From: a bacterium | Lineage (GTDB): Bacteria > Actinomycetota > Acidimicrobiia > Acidimicrobiales > Bin134 | Direction of reading: 5' to 3' | Assembly: GCA_028819295.1 (NCBI GenBank) | Contig: JAPPMA010000106.1 | Span: forward strand, 62,001 to 126,000 | Length of the DNA: 64,000 nt | In this document: positions 27,853 through 36,967 of the stretch, piece by piece | Position numbering within the stretch: the first letter of the stretch is position 1 | Layout of the letters: each line of letters opens with the position of its first letter | Notes under the pieces: generated by a model | Databases searched by the model: none | What the model was told of the DNA's origin: nothing | Seen by the model: the letters and a program-made list of their open reading frames with translations, nothing else | Made by a program: the position numbers and the translations under genes

Positions 27853-28969
27853 GCAGTTCTCGCTCCGACTGCCAGAGCCGGGCCAGGCCCTCGCTCCCCG
27901 CCCGTTCCACCACCCCGCTGGCGAAGGCCGCTCCTCGGTCGTACTGGTCTTGGGTGAGCTCGAGGCCGAACAACCGCTCGATGAACCGATCGGCCGCGCC
28001 AGCAGTAACCCGACGGCGTCTCAAAGCTTCGCTGAGTTGCCGATAGGAGCCGATGAGCCCGCGGCCGATGCTGTCCATGACCCAATCGACGTATCCGGCG
28101 ATCACCGTCACCAGAGCTGTGATCTGGGGCAGCAGTTCCCGTTGGGCCGGCGATTGCACGGCACCCAGGATCACCTCGGGATCGCCCAGCACCGACTGGA
28201 GGCTGCTCAGCGAATCGGGGTGGGCAAGGTCCAGATCGCTCAGCTTGTTCTCCAGCGCGGCCGGGTCGGTGTCAAAGCTGCGGACATACTCGGCCAACAG
28301 CCCATCGAGCCGCCGGCCCACATGGGGGATCGTCAGCACCGCATGGTGGGTCAACTCGTTCAAGCACACCCAGAGCCGCAGGTCGGACGGATCCAGGCTC
28401 CATTCATCGGCCAGCGCGTCGATGTTGGCGGGCACGATCATCAGCACTGAGCTGTCGCGGGGGATGGGCAGGTCGTATTGGCCCAGGCTGCGGCCAGCCA
28501 GGCTGCCCACCATGCTTCCGGCAGTCATGCTCATCATCACCGGCCCGACCATCTTCATGATCTGGCCGAACATGGCCTGAGCAGGATCAAAAGCCGCCTC
28601 CTCTTCATCGGCCGGGTTCGACACCCTCCCGAGGGGCTCGAGCAGATTCTGATAGGCGTCCAAGGTGGCGGCGGCCCACCGAGATCGGGTCACCGGCACG
28701 ATGGAGGCGGCTTGACCCGCCCGGGTGGTTGAGAGGCCGGTGGCGTTGGACACTTGGAGTTCGGCCACCCGGGCCAACTCGCCCAAGGCGATGCGGTCGG
28801 CGGGGTCCACATTGGGTTCAGACTGTCCCTCGGTGGCCACGGCCACCGCGATCTGGCGCGCCGTCTCCCAGGTGGAGGACGCCTGTTGGGAGAAGAGCTT
28901 GCCCAGCTCTCCGAATATGGGCACGCCCTCGAAGGGGTTGTGCCCCTCGGGTGAGTCGGGATCGCTCAC
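27791..28969 (-). CDS. DUF2342/zincin-2 family protein (putative metalloprotease)
   Basis: 392 residues from a GTG. The layout matches actinobacterial DUF2342 proteins: an N-terminal helical part, a glycine/methionine-rich SMTAGSMVGSLAGRSLGQYD, the zincin-like helix WVCLNELTHHAVL and a long helical end. The zincin helix here reads NELTHH where a canonical site is HExxH, so the first histidine is asparagine. Homologues have been annotated as hydrolases or F420-associated, without firm function. Convergent with the MFS gene. Confidence 0.75.
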   Translation of the reverse strand: MSDPDSPEGHNPFEGVPIFGELGKLFSQQASSTWETARQIAVAVATEGQSEPNVDPADRIALGELARVAELQVSNATGLSTTRAGQAASIVPVTRSRWAAATLDAYQNLLEPLGRVSNPADEEEAAFDPAQAMFGQIMKMVGPVMMSMTAGSMVGSLAGRSLGQYDLPIPRDSSVLMIVPANIDALADEWSLDPSDLRLWVCLNELTHHAVLTIPHVGRRLDGLLAEYVRSFDTDPAALENKLSDLDLAHPDSLSSLQSVLGDPEVILGAVQSPAQRELLPQITALVTVIAGYVDWVMDSIGRGLIGSYRQLSEALRRRRVTAGAADRFIERLFGLELTQDQYDRGAAFASGVVERAGSEGLARLWQSERELPTAAEVDAPGLWLARIDLPH

Positions 28970-29060
28970 GTTGTGATGCTATCGGTATTTCCCGAATTTC
29001 CTGGGGGCGGAGCGCTGATCGAAGTGATTCGACGGTAGCGTCAGCGTTTACACTCAGTCT

Positions 29061-29552
29061 GTGAAACCGCCAGAGGCCGCAGACGTGTGGGTGGGTCTCA
29101 GCGGGTTGCCGCTGCCGCTGGATCTGGTGCTTTCCTGGGTTGGCCGGCCGGATTGCGGCGGCGTCGTCTTGTTCAGCGGCACCGCCCGCGACCACTCCGA
29201 GGGACGGCCCGGGGTGACCGTGCTGGAATACGAGGCCTACGAGGAGCAGGTGGCGCCCCGGCTGGAGGCTCTGGTCGACGAGGCTCGGGCCAGGTGGCCC
29301 GACATCGGCCGGGTGGCGGTTCTGCACCGAGTCGGCCGGGTGGAGATCGGCGAGTCGGCGGTGGTGGCGGCGGTGTCGGCGCCCCATCGAGAGGAGGCCT
29401 TCGCCGCAGCCCGGTTCTGCATCGACGGGTTGAAGGCCACCGTTCCCATTTGGAAGCGGGAGATCTGGGCAGGGGGCGAAAGCTGGGGTTTGGAGGCTCA
29501 GCACATCTCTGAAGCCGTGGCCGCTGCTGCCTCGGGCGAGTCGGGCCCCTGA
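29061..29552 (+). CDS. moaE: Molybdopterin synthase catalytic subunit MoaE
   Basis: 163 residues. GGVVLFSGTARDHSEG near the N-terminus, LEYEAYEEQVAPRL, HRVGRVEIGESAVVAAVSAPHR, and the lysine-bearing active-site strand GLKATVPIWKREIW are all characteristic. With MoaD it adds the two dithiolene sulfurs to precursor Z in molybdenum-cofactor synthesis. No moaD or other moa gene lies in the window. Four bases separate it from mreB. Confidence 0.93.
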   Translation: MKPPEAADVWVGLSGLPLPLDLVLSWVGRPDCGGVVLFSGTARDHSEGRPGVTVLEYEAYEEQVAPRLEALVDEARARWPDIGRVAVLHRVGRVEIGESAVVAAVSAPHREEAFAAARFCIDGLKATVPIWKREIWAGGESWGLEAQHISEAVAAAASGESGP

Positions 29553-29556
29553 TCTC

Positions 29557-30552
29557 ATGGCCCGAGATCTGGCGATCGACCTGGGCACGGCGAACACGCT
29601 GGTCTACGCCCGCGGCCAGGGGATCATCTTGAACGAGCCCTCGGTTATCGCCCTGAACCGCAAGACCAACGAAGTGCTGGCCATGGGGCGTGAAGCGTGG
29701 CAGATGATCGGCCGCACTCCCGCGCACATCGTGGCCGTCCGCCCCCTGCGAAAGGGGGCCATAACCGATTTCGAGGTCACGCAGCGCATGATCCGCCTGC
29801 TGCTCGTACGCGCCGGGGTGAATCGTTTCAGCCGTCCCAAGGTGGTCATCTGTGTGCCGTCGGCGATCACCGCCGTCGAGCGCCGGGCAGTGGTTGAGGC
29901 TGCTCGGCGAGCGGGGGCGGCCGAGACGCGGCTCATCGAGCAGCCGCTCGCCGCGGCCATCGGAGCATCCCTGCCCATTCACGATCCTGTGGGCAACGTG
30001 GTGGTTGACATCGGCGGGGGAACCAGCGAAACCGCGCTCATCTCCCTGGGCGGGGTGATCGCGCTCAAGGCCATCCGGGTGGGCTCGTTCGACATGGACG
30101 CTGCGATCCAGTCCTATGTCCGCCACGAGTTCGGTATTGCCATCGGCGAGCGCACGGCCGAGGAGGTCAAAATCACCATCGGCTCCGCGGCGTATGTCGC
30201 CGGCGAGTGCAGCGCCGAGGTTCGAGGCCGCAATCTCATGAACGGCCTGCCGGAGACCATCGTGCTGTCTCCGTTCGAGGTGCGAGCAGCAATCGGGGAG
30301 CAGGTGCTGTCAATCGTGGACTCGGTGGTGTCATGTCTGGTGGAGGCGCCTCCGGAGCTGTCGCAGGATGTGATCTCCCGCGGCATTCACCTGGTCGGGG
30401 GCGGGTCGCTTCTGCGGGGATTGGGGGAACGGCTGTCGCAGGCCGCTGATGTGCCGGTCAGCCTGGTGGACACCCCTCTGGAGGCGGTGGTGATCGGGGC
30501 GGGCCGATGCCTGGAGTCATTCGAAGACGTCCAGGCCATGTTCATGGAGTGA
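29557..30552 (+). CDS. mreB: MreB-family actin-like protein
   Basis: 331 residues. Actin-fold nucleotide motifs are present: AIDLGTANTLVYARGQG (phosphate 1), VVDIGGGTSETALISLGG (phosphate 2) and HLVGGGSLLRGLGERL (adenosine). MreB forms membrane-bound filaments that guide wall synthesis in rod cells. No mreC, mreD, pbp2 or rodA follows, so this copy stands outside the usual mre cluster; it may be an extra MreB or an Mbl-like form. Confidence 0.9.
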   Translation: MARDLAIDLGTANTLVYARGQGIILNEPSVIALNRKTNEVLAMGREAWQMIGRTPAHIVAVRPLRKGAITDFEVTQRMIRLLLVRAGVNRFSRPKVVICVPSAITAVERRAVVEAARRAGAAETRLIEQPLAAAIGASLPIHDPVGNVVVDIGGGTSETALISLGGVIALKAIRVGSFDMDAAIQSYVRHEFGIAIGERTAEEVKITIGSAAYVAGECSAEVRGRNLMNGLPETIVLSPFEVRAAIGEQVLSIVDSVVSCLVEAPPELSQDVISRGIHLVGGGSLLRGLGERLSQAADVPVSLVDTPLEAVVIGAGRCLESFEDVQAMFME

Positions 30553-30577
30553 GCCCGGGCCATGGGGTGGCGGGGCG

Positions 30578-31186
30578 CTAGCCGGGATCCAACAGCAGCT
30601 CGGCGGCGTCTCTTGTCTGCCAGTCGCTGTCCGTCGAGGCTCGGCGGAGGGCGGCTTCCACCTCCGGACCCTCGAACGGCGCCAGGGCGAGCACCGCACG
30701 GCGGCGCACGGCCACCCGGTCGGCGGTTGCCGCCAGGATGGCGTCGAGTCCCGCGGGGTGGCCGATGGCCCCCAGGGCGGCGACCGCCGCCTCCCGCACC
30801 AGGGGATTGGAGTGTCCGCCGGCCAGCTCGGCCAAGCAGGACACGGTGTCGTGATCGGCCGCCTCTTTTTCTCCACAGGCCCAGGCGGCGGTCTCGGCCA
30901 CGCCGTCGCTCGGGTCGTGAAGCAGCGGGGCCGGCGACACATCCGGGTGCTCGGTGGTCAGGGCCGCGGCTCGCATACGCACTTTCGGCGACGGATCGCT
31001 GAGCGCGCCCCGCAGCTCACCATCGCCCAGCGCTCCCATCCGGTTTAGAGCACTTAGTGCCGATGCCCGCACCCGGGGGTCTTTGTCGCTCTTGGCGGCC
31101 CGCGCCGTGTTCGCGTCGCCAAGGTAGCCGGCGATCACCACACCGCGTCGGCCTAATTCCTGGGGGTCTTCTCTTGGTTCGCTCAC
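30578..31186 (-). CDS. HEAT-repeat protein
   Basis: 202 residues from a GTG overlapping the upstream stop (GTGA). Repeated helical units are visible: DPRVRASALSALNRMG, DPSPKVRMRAAALT, NPLVREAAVAALGAIGHPAG and RVAVRRRAVLALAPFEG, typical of HEAT/PBS-lyase repeats that bind proteins. No enzymatic motif. It is translationally coupled to the small membrane protein at 31183-31470, which may be its partner. Confidence 0.8.
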   Translation of the reverse strand: MSEPREDPQELGRRGVVIAGYLGDANTARAAKSDKDPRVRASALSALNRMGALGDGELRGALSDPSPKVRMRAAALTTEHPDVSPAPLLHDPSDGVAETAAWACGEKEAADHDTVSCLAELAGGHSNPLVREAAVAALGAIGHPAGLDAILAATADRVAVRRRAVLALAPFEGPEVEAALRRASTDSDWQTRDAAELLLDPG

Positions 31187-31470
31187 ACCAGTGTTTCCAG
31201 CGCGATGGTGACGCCCACGAAGAACAATCCCACCAGCATGGTCAGCCCTGCTCCCAGCAAGACGATCACAAAGAACAGGCCGACGCCGGCCCGTAGGCGC
31301 TGCCACCATCGAAACCGCGCCTCTTCGCCGTACTCGGCCCGGTAGGAGGCCAAAACATCCCTCTCGGCCCGTGCCTCTCGCCATGTTTCCCAACGGTGCT
31401 GCCACCTGCTTCTCAGCGTTCTCCAAGTATCGTCGGAGAGGGAAGTACGAATGCGCGACCAGTCGACCAC
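31183..31470 (-). CDS. Small membrane protein coupled to the HEAT gene
   Basis: 95 residues from the GTG at 31470. The N-terminal half is charged and tryptophan-rich (WRTLRSRWQHRWETWREARAE), the C-terminal third is a hydrophobic hairpin (VGLFFVIVLLGAGLTMLVGL). The start overlaps the divergent YlbL-type gene by 20 bases and has a weak ribosome site, so it is not certain. I do not recognise the family. Coupling to the HEAT-repeat gene is clear from the GTGA overlap. Confidence 0.6.
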   Translation of the reverse strand: MVDWSRIRTSLSDDTWRTLRSRWQHRWETWREARAERDVLASYRAEYGEEARFRWWQRLRAGVGLFFVIVLLGAGLTMLVGLFFVGVTIALETLV

Positions 31471-32533
31471 AGAGCCACCCAGGATAGTTCTGCCTGCCGA
31501 AAACCGGGAACCCTCCTGGTGGCGTCGCAACCTGGCCTGGCTGGTCCCCGTGGCCGTTTTGATTTTCTTGATGGCGGTCACTTCCGTGGTGTTCACATTT
31601 TGGCGCACCGATCAGGTGGCGGTTCGGCCCGGCTCGGTGGAAGAAGTGCCGTCGCGGGTCGCCGTCGCAGGGGCCGAGACGTATCCTCCAGAAAGCGAGA
31701 TTGCCCTGGTGACCGTGAAGGTCAGCCAGCGGTTGACGTTGTGGCAGCGAATCGCCGCCGAATTCGAGTCGGGGGTCGACATCGAATCTGAGCAGACATT
31801 CACCGGCGGCGGCACCCGCGACGAGCTGCGCCGCCTCAACGAGTTGCGGATGGAAACCTCTCAGCACACCGCCGTCATCGTGGCGCTGGAGCACTTGGGC
31901 TATGAGGTTCCCCGTCATTCCTCTGGGGTTATCGTGGCCGAGGCGACGAGCGGGACACCTGCCGCCGAAGCCTTGGCGCGGGGCGACGTGATCGTGGGAA
32001 TCGAAGGTGCTGCCGTGGCTGACCTGAGGGATTTGGCGGATGCCTTGGCCTCGCGAAGCGCCGGCCAGACCGTGGTGTTGGACGTGGAGCGACCGGGCAG
32101 CAGCGGGGTGAAGACAGTGGCATTAGAGCTCATCGAATCTCCCGATGAGCCTGGGCGGGCGCTCATCGGCGTGGGAGCGCGTGAGCGGGTGGACATCGGC
32201 GACCTGCCCGTGGAGATCGAAATCGACAGCGGCAAGATCGGGGGGCCGTCAGCCGGATTGGCCCTCACCCTCGGCATCATCGACCTGTTGACGCCCGGCG
32301 AGCTGACAGGCGGGCGGCGGGTGGCGGCCACTGGCACGATCGCGTTCGACGGCTCGGTGGGGGCGATCGGAGAGGTTGACCAGAAGGCCATTGCGGCGGA
32401 AAGAGCCGCAGTCGATCTGCTGCTGGTTCCCACCTCGAATCTGAGCGACGCCCTCGAACACATTGGCAGCGACGTGCGAATTGTGGGGGTGGACACCCTT
32501 CAAGACGCCTTGAACGCATTGGCGGAGGCCTGA
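31451..32533 (+). CDS. YlbL-type membrane protease (PDZ plus Lon-like S16 domain)
   Basis: 360 residues. A membrane anchor lies at about 29-50, a PDZ domain at about 150-230, then a Lon-type S16 peptidase domain with Ser267 in KIGGPSAGLALTLG and Lys312 in GEVDQKAIAAERAA forming the catalytic dyad. The protease domain should lie outside the membrane. YlbL in Bacillus takes part in recovery from DNA-damage checkpoint arrest; the role here is not shown. A GAGGGAAG ribosome site precedes the ATG. Confidence 0.92.
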   Translation: MRDQSTTEPPRIVLPAENREPSWWRRNLAWLVPVAVLIFLMAVTSVVFTFWRTDQVAVRPGSVEEVPSRVAVAGAETYPPESEIALVTVKVSQRLTLWQRIAAEFESGVDIESEQTFTGGGTRDELRRLNELRMETSQHTAVIVALEHLGYEVPRHSSGVIVAEATSGTPAAEALARGDVIVGIEGAAVADLRDLADALASRSAGQTVVLDVERPGSSGVKTVALELIESPDEPGRALIGVGARERVDIGDLPVEIEIDSGKIGGPSAGLALTLGIIDLLTPGELTGGRRVAATGTIAFDGSVGAIGEVDQKAIAAERAAVDLLLVPTSNLSDALEHIGSDVRIVGVDTLQDALNALAEA

Positions 32534-32552
32534 GAACACTACGATTTCGGCA

Positions 32553-33638
32553 ATGGCCGAGCGTTCTTCTGCTGAGACTCCCTTTGAGCGAATGGACCCT
32601 GAGCAGGTGTCCGGCCACAGTTTTGCCGTCACTCGCAAGGGCTTCGACCAAAAGCAGGTTCAGGCCTACTTGGTGTCGATAGGCAATCAGATTCAAGGGG
32701 GCCAGCAGCAAATCCGAGACCTTCGAGAACAGGTGGCCCAGGCTGAGGGGCAATCCAAGCCCGAGCCTGAGTTCAGTTCTCAGGGCGTCAAACTGCTCGA
32801 CGGCAGCGTGGAGGCTTCTCGCCGGCAAACCGAGACCGAGGCCGACGAATTGGCGACCCGGGCTCGTCGGTTGGCCGAAGATCTCCAGACGACGTTCGAG
32901 GAGCTGCGCTCACAGCAGGACTTCTCAGGAGCTGACGAGCTTGCCGAGTTGCTGGAGCAGGCATATGAGCAAGCTCAATCGGTGGCAGGTTTGATCCAGG
33001 AGGCCCGAAGCCAGGCGGAGGCCGAACTAGAGCATGGTCGTGCTCAAGGACGGGACATCGTGGAGCAGGCCAAAGCCCTCCGCCTCACCGTGCTGCGGGA
33101 CATGGCCCGGCGTCGCCAGGGTGCCCGTGCCCAGGTGGAGCGGCTTCGCGCTGGCCGGGACAAGCTCATCTCAGTGTTGGGCGAAGCGCGCGATTCCATC
33201 GACCAGTCCATAGAGACTGCCAGGCTCTCGCTGGCCGAGGCCAAAGTCTTGGCCGACGCTGCTGCCCGGCGGATCGAGGACGAAGCCGAGCCCACCGACC
33301 TGGCCTTGCTTTCGGAGTTGGACGACGCCCAGGTTGTGGGGATGGTGCCCGAAACCCCCTCGCCCCATGAAATCCAATCGGAGTTGGACGACGCCCAGGT
33401 TGTGGGGATGGTGCCCGAAACCCCCTCGCCCCATGAAATCCAAGAGGGGGTGACGCTGCTGCCTGCCGGCGAGCGCGACCCTGTGGACGCGGCGGCCGAC
33501 CATCCTGTGCTCTCGAGCGCCGGTGACAAGGGCGATGTGGATGCCATCTTCGCCCGTTTGCGTTCCCAGCGCGATCAGCGCCAAAAAGTCTGCGAATCAG
33601 GGCAGGACGCTGCCGAAACCCCGGCTGGCAGCCGCTAG
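32553..33638 (+). CDS. DivIVA-like coiled-coil protein
   Basis: 361 residues. The segment SGHSFAVTRKGFDQKQVQAYL (residues 20-40) is a DivIVA membrane-curvature domain, followed by long coiled-coil (DLREQVAQAEGQ and the stretch at about 90-230). The last third is acidic and disordered and holds an exact 22-residue tandem repeat (SELDDAQVVGMVPETPSPHE...). DivIVA/Wag31-type proteins mark cell poles or septa. It is 19 bp after the YlbL-type gene and likely co-transcribed. Confidence 0.82.
   Translation: MAERSSAETPFERMDPEQVSGHSFAVTRKGFDQKQVQAYLVSIGNQIQGGQQQIRDLREQVAQAEGQSKPEPEFSSQGVKLLDGSVEASRRQTETEADELATRARRLAEDLQTTFEELRSQQDFSGADELAELLEQAYEQAQSVAGLIQEARSQAEAELEHGRAQGRDIVEQAKALRLTVLRDMARRRQGARAQVERLRAGRDKLISVLGEARDSIDQSIETARLSLAEAKVLADAAARRIEDEAEPTDLALLSELDDAQVVGMVPETPSPHEIQSELDDAQVVGMVPETPSPHEIQEGVTLLPAGERDPVDAAADHPVLSSAGDKGDVDAIFARLRSQRDQRQKVCESGQDAAETPAGSR
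33312..33443 (+). repeat. Exact 66-bp tandem duplication inside the DivIVA-like gene
   Basis: The unit starting TCGGAGTTGGACGACGCC is present twice (33312-33377, 33378-33443) with no base change. It is a multiple of three, so the protein simply gains 22 residues. Identity at every third codon position indicates a recent duplication. Confidence 0.95.
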
Positions 33639-33650
33639 TCTCCGTTGGGT

Positions 33651-36635
33651 ATGCGAAATCCTCGGGATGTGTTCAGGCCGCATCCGACGGCCCGCCCGCG
33701 GTTCTCCCGCCGGTCCAAGATCGTTGCCGCGCTCATCTTGGTGGTCCTGCTGGCGGTCATCCTGTCGTTGCGGGGCACGGCCCGCATGTGGACCGACTAC
33801 TTGTGGTTCGACTCCCTTGGCCACGGGGATGTTTGGAGCGAGATCCTGGTCTACAAGATCGTCCTGTCGGTCATCTTCATCGCCACATTCTTCCTGCTGC
33901 TGTACTCCAATCTGGCCATCGCCGATCGGCTGGGCCCGGCTAACCGCCCACCCGGCCCAGAAGAGGAGCTGATCCGCCACTACCACGATGCGATCGGCCA
34001 CCGCGGCCGTCTGGTCAGGGTGGTTGTGGCCGCCCTGTTCGCCCTCATCGTGGGCGGCAGCACCGGCGGGGAATGGCAGAAGGTCATGCTGTTCTTCAAC
34101 AGCGTGGACTTCGGCATCGATGACCCGCAGTTCGGCTACGACATCGGCTTCTACGTTTTCCGCCTGCCGTTCATCCAGTTTCTGGTCAGCTGGGTTTTCC
34201 GGGCTCTCATCATCGTGGCCGTCATCACCGCGATCGCCCATTATGTGAACGGCGGCATCCGAGTACAGACCACTGGCCAGCGAGTCACCCCCCAGGTGAA
34301 GGTCCACCTCTCGGTGCTGTTGGCCCTGATCGCCCTGGTTCGGGCCGTGGGCTACTGGTTCGACCGGTTCGGCCTCAACTTCTCTTCGCGGGGACCGGTG
34401 GATGGGGCATCCTTCACCGATATCAACGCCCAGCTTCCCGCTATAAACCTGTTGCTGTTGATCTCGGTGCTGTCGGCGGTGCTGCTGGTGATCAACATCT
34501 GGCAGCGGGGTTGGGTGTTGCCGGTGACCGCCGTGGGTTTGTGGATGATCGTGGCCATAGTCATGGGCGCGATCTACCCGGCCATCATCCAGCGGTTCCG
34601 AGCCGAGCCAGAGGAGTCCAAGAAAGAGGCCGTCTACATCGAGCGCAACATCGAGGCCACCCGTCACGCTTTGGGCTTTGACAGGGTTCCCGGCGACGAA
34701 GACACGGCAGACAACGTGACCACCATCTCGCTCGACAACCTTGACACGGAGATAACCACTGCTGAGTTAGCCGGCAACCCCAGCGTGCGCAACATACGGC
34801 TGCTGGACCCCGACATTGTGCCCAACTCCTTCCAAGTGGAGCAGTCGGAGCGCACGTTCTACACCTTCAACAACGAGGTGGATGTAGACCGCTACGAGAT
34901 CGACGGCGAGGTCACCGAAGTGGTGATCGGCGCCCGCCAGCTCAACGTGGCCGACATCCCCCAGCAGTCGTGGGAGGGTCGCCATGTCCAGTACACCCAC
35001 GGATACGGCGTGGCGGTGGCCCCGGTGAACTCGGTCACCACCCAGGGTTCCCCCGACTTCGCGGTCGGGGACGTGCCGGTGGTGTCCAGCCCCGATTTCG
35101 AGCTGACCCGGCCTCAGCTCTATATCGGCGAGAATCTCACCGGCTACGCCATCGTCGGGGCCTCGATTCCCGAGGTGGACTACACCAAGGCGAACGAGAC
35201 TGTCCCGTTCGAGTACGACGGCGAAGACGGGGTGGGCATCGGCAGCTTCTTCCGCCAAGCGGCGTTCGCCCTGCGATTCGGCGACATCAATCCGCTGATC
35301 TCCGGTTTCGTGGATGGCGATTCTCGTATCATCTTCAACCGCGATCTGCGCCTGCGGGTGCAGAACCTGGCCCCGTTCTTGGAGCTGGACGCCGATCCCT
35401 ATCCCGTGGTGTCGGACGGCCGGGTGTTCTACATTGTCGACGCCTACACCACCAGCGACCGCTATCCCTATGGCCAACGACCGGATGTGAGCGACCTGCC
35501 GCTGGAGAGCGGGCTGCGCAAGCGGTTCAACTACGTCCGCAACTCGGTGAAGGTGGTGGTTGACGCCTTCGACGGCACCACCACCTTTTATGTGATCGAC
35601 CCCGACGATCCCATCATCCAGGCTTGGCAGAAGATCTTCCCCGGGTTGTTCGACGACTTCGACCAGATGCCCGCCGATCTTCAGAATCACCTGCGCTATC
35701 CCGAGGATCTGTTCCGAGTGCAAACCACCATGTGGGCCCGCTACTTCATCGAAGATGCCGAGACTTTCTACGCCAACTCGGTGACCTGGGCCGTCGCCCA
35801 GGATCCCGGCACCCGCATCACCGCTCGGACCTTCTTGGACGAGGTGACCGAGGCCATCGCCGCCGAGGAGACGGCCACCGCCGCGGCCACCCGCCAGCTC
35901 GAGCGGAGGATCCGGCCGTTCTACCAGCTCCTCCAGCTTCCCGAAGAGGACGATGTGGACTTCGTGATTTTCCGCACGTTCGTGCCCATTTCCGGGGCTG
36001 GCGATGATGAGGACGAGCGCAAGGAGCTGACCGCGTTCATCGCCGCCAAGAGCGACATCGACGAGTACGGGGAATTGGTGGTGTACACCGTGCCGGGCAC
36101 CAACATCCCCGGCCCCAGCATCGTGGACGCCAAGATCCAGGCCGACACCGAGATCGCCGACGCCTTCACCCAGCTGAACCAGCAGGGATCCACCGTGCTC
36201 CAGGGGAACCTGCTGATGATCCCGGTGGGCGACTCGCTGTTGTTCGTGCGGCCCGTGTACGTGCAGGCCACCGGAGATACCGAGCTGCCCCAGGTGAAGC
36301 AGGTCATCGCCGGGATCGGCAACGACGACGACTTCGTGCTCCGAATCCGCCCCACGTTGGACGAGGCTCTGGCCGCTCTGTCCGATCCCGACGGCTTCTC
36401 ATTGCTCCCCTCCCGTCCTGCGGACCCGGAAACCGCCGGTGCCGAGCCCACCCCCGTGCCAACCGCGGCACCGTCGCCATCCGACGGGGCGCCCATAGAC
36501 CAAGACACCCGCCGGGCCCTGAGCGAGCTCATCTCCGAGCTGCGAGCCACCCAGGAGTCCATCGACGAGGACCGCCGCGCTCTCGACGGCCTCATCGAGC
36601 AACTGGAGTCGCTGCTCGATTCCGAAGGCGGCTGA
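33651..36635 (+). CDS. UPF0182 (COG1615) large membrane protein
   Basis: 994 residues from the ATG at 33651. About seven membrane helices lie in the first 330 residues (WTDYLWFDSLGHGDVW between the first two is typical), followed by a large extracytoplasmic part (PVVSDGRVFYIVDAYTTSDRYPYGQ, IQAWQKIFPGLF) and a Pro/Thr-rich linker with a terminal helix (about 910-994). The family is widespread in actinomycetes and its molecular function is unknown. Two codons upstream a TTG (33645) is also in frame. It marks the left border of the accessory island. Confidence 0.9.
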   Translation: MRNPRDVFRPHPTARPRFSRRSKIVAALILVVLLAVILSLRGTARMWTDYLWFDSLGHGDVWSEILVYKIVLSVIFIATFFLLLYSNLAIADRLGPANRPPGPEEELIRHYHDAIGHRGRLVRVVVAALFALIVGGSTGGEWQKVMLFFNSVDFGIDDPQFGYDIGFYVFRLPFIQFLVSWVFRALIIVAVITAIAHYVNGGIRVQTTGQRVTPQVKVHLSVLLALIALVRAVGYWFDRFGLNFSSRGPVDGASFTDINAQLPAINLLLLISVLSAVLLVINIWQRGWVLPVTAVGLWMIVAIVMGAIYPAIIQRFRAEPEESKKEAVYIERNIEATRHALGFDRVPGDEDTADNVTTISLDNLDTEITTAELAGNPSVRNIRLLDPDIVPNSFQVEQSERTFYTFNNEVDVDRYEIDGEVTEVVIGARQLNVADIPQQSWEGRHVQYTHGYGVAVAPVNSVTTQGSPDFAVGDVPVVSSPDFELTRPQLYIGENLTGYAIVGASIPEVDYTKANETVPFEYDGEDGVGIGSFFRQAAFALRFGDINPLISGFVDGDSRIIFNRDLRLRVQNLAPFLELDADPYPVVSDGRVFYIVDAYTTSDRYPYGQRPDVSDLPLESGLRKRFNYVRNSVKVVVDAFDGTTTFYVIDPDDPIIQAWQKIFPGLFDDFDQMPADLQNHLRYPEDLFRVQTTMWARYFIEDAETFYANSVTWAVAQDPGTRITARTFLDEVTEAIAAEETATAAATRQLERRIRPFYQLLQLPEEDDVDFVIFRTFVPISGAGDDEDERKELTAFIAAKSDIDEYGELVVYTVPGTNIPGPSIVDAKIQADTEIADAFTQLNQQGSTVLQGNLLMIPVGDSLLFVRPVYVQATGDTELPQVKQVIAGIGNDDDFVLRIRPTLDEALAALSDPDGFSLLPSRPADPETAGAEPTPVPTAAPSPSDGAPIDQDTRRALSELISELRATQESIDEDRRALDGLIEQLESLLDSEGG

Positions 36636-36636
36636 G

Positions 36637-36831
36637 TCAGTCGAGCAGGATGTTGTCAGGGCGGGGCGTGCCCTGTTTTTCCAGCAGGAAGCAGTAGCCC
36701 ATCAACACGGTCTGGCCGTCGGTGATGCTTTCGATGTTGCCGTCGGCGTCCATGTTCAGGTTGGCGCCCCAGATGGCATTTGGACTGTCGCAGAACCGCG
36801 ACATTTGTGGCTGCCCCGATCCCTGCGCCAC
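36637..36831 (-). pseudogene. Probable gene remnant
   Basis: A 64-codon open frame whose second half (NMDADGNIESITDGQTVLMG then YCFLLEKQG) reads like the end of a real protein, while upstream the frame is blocked by stops. It may be the 3' end of a gene cut off by island formation. No family recognised. The 136 bp between it and the AbiE-like toxin gene hold nothing I can identify. Confidence 0.3.
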
Positions 36832-36967
36832 CTTTTGCTAGGACACCGATCCAAGCTATGGGCGCAGCCCTAGCTGTGCGACTCGTGTCGAACGGGGGCA
36901 GATCGGGTGAACCGGCATCGCGGCACCCTCCCCCCGCCAGAATGCCCACCGCTGAATTTCGACAGTT

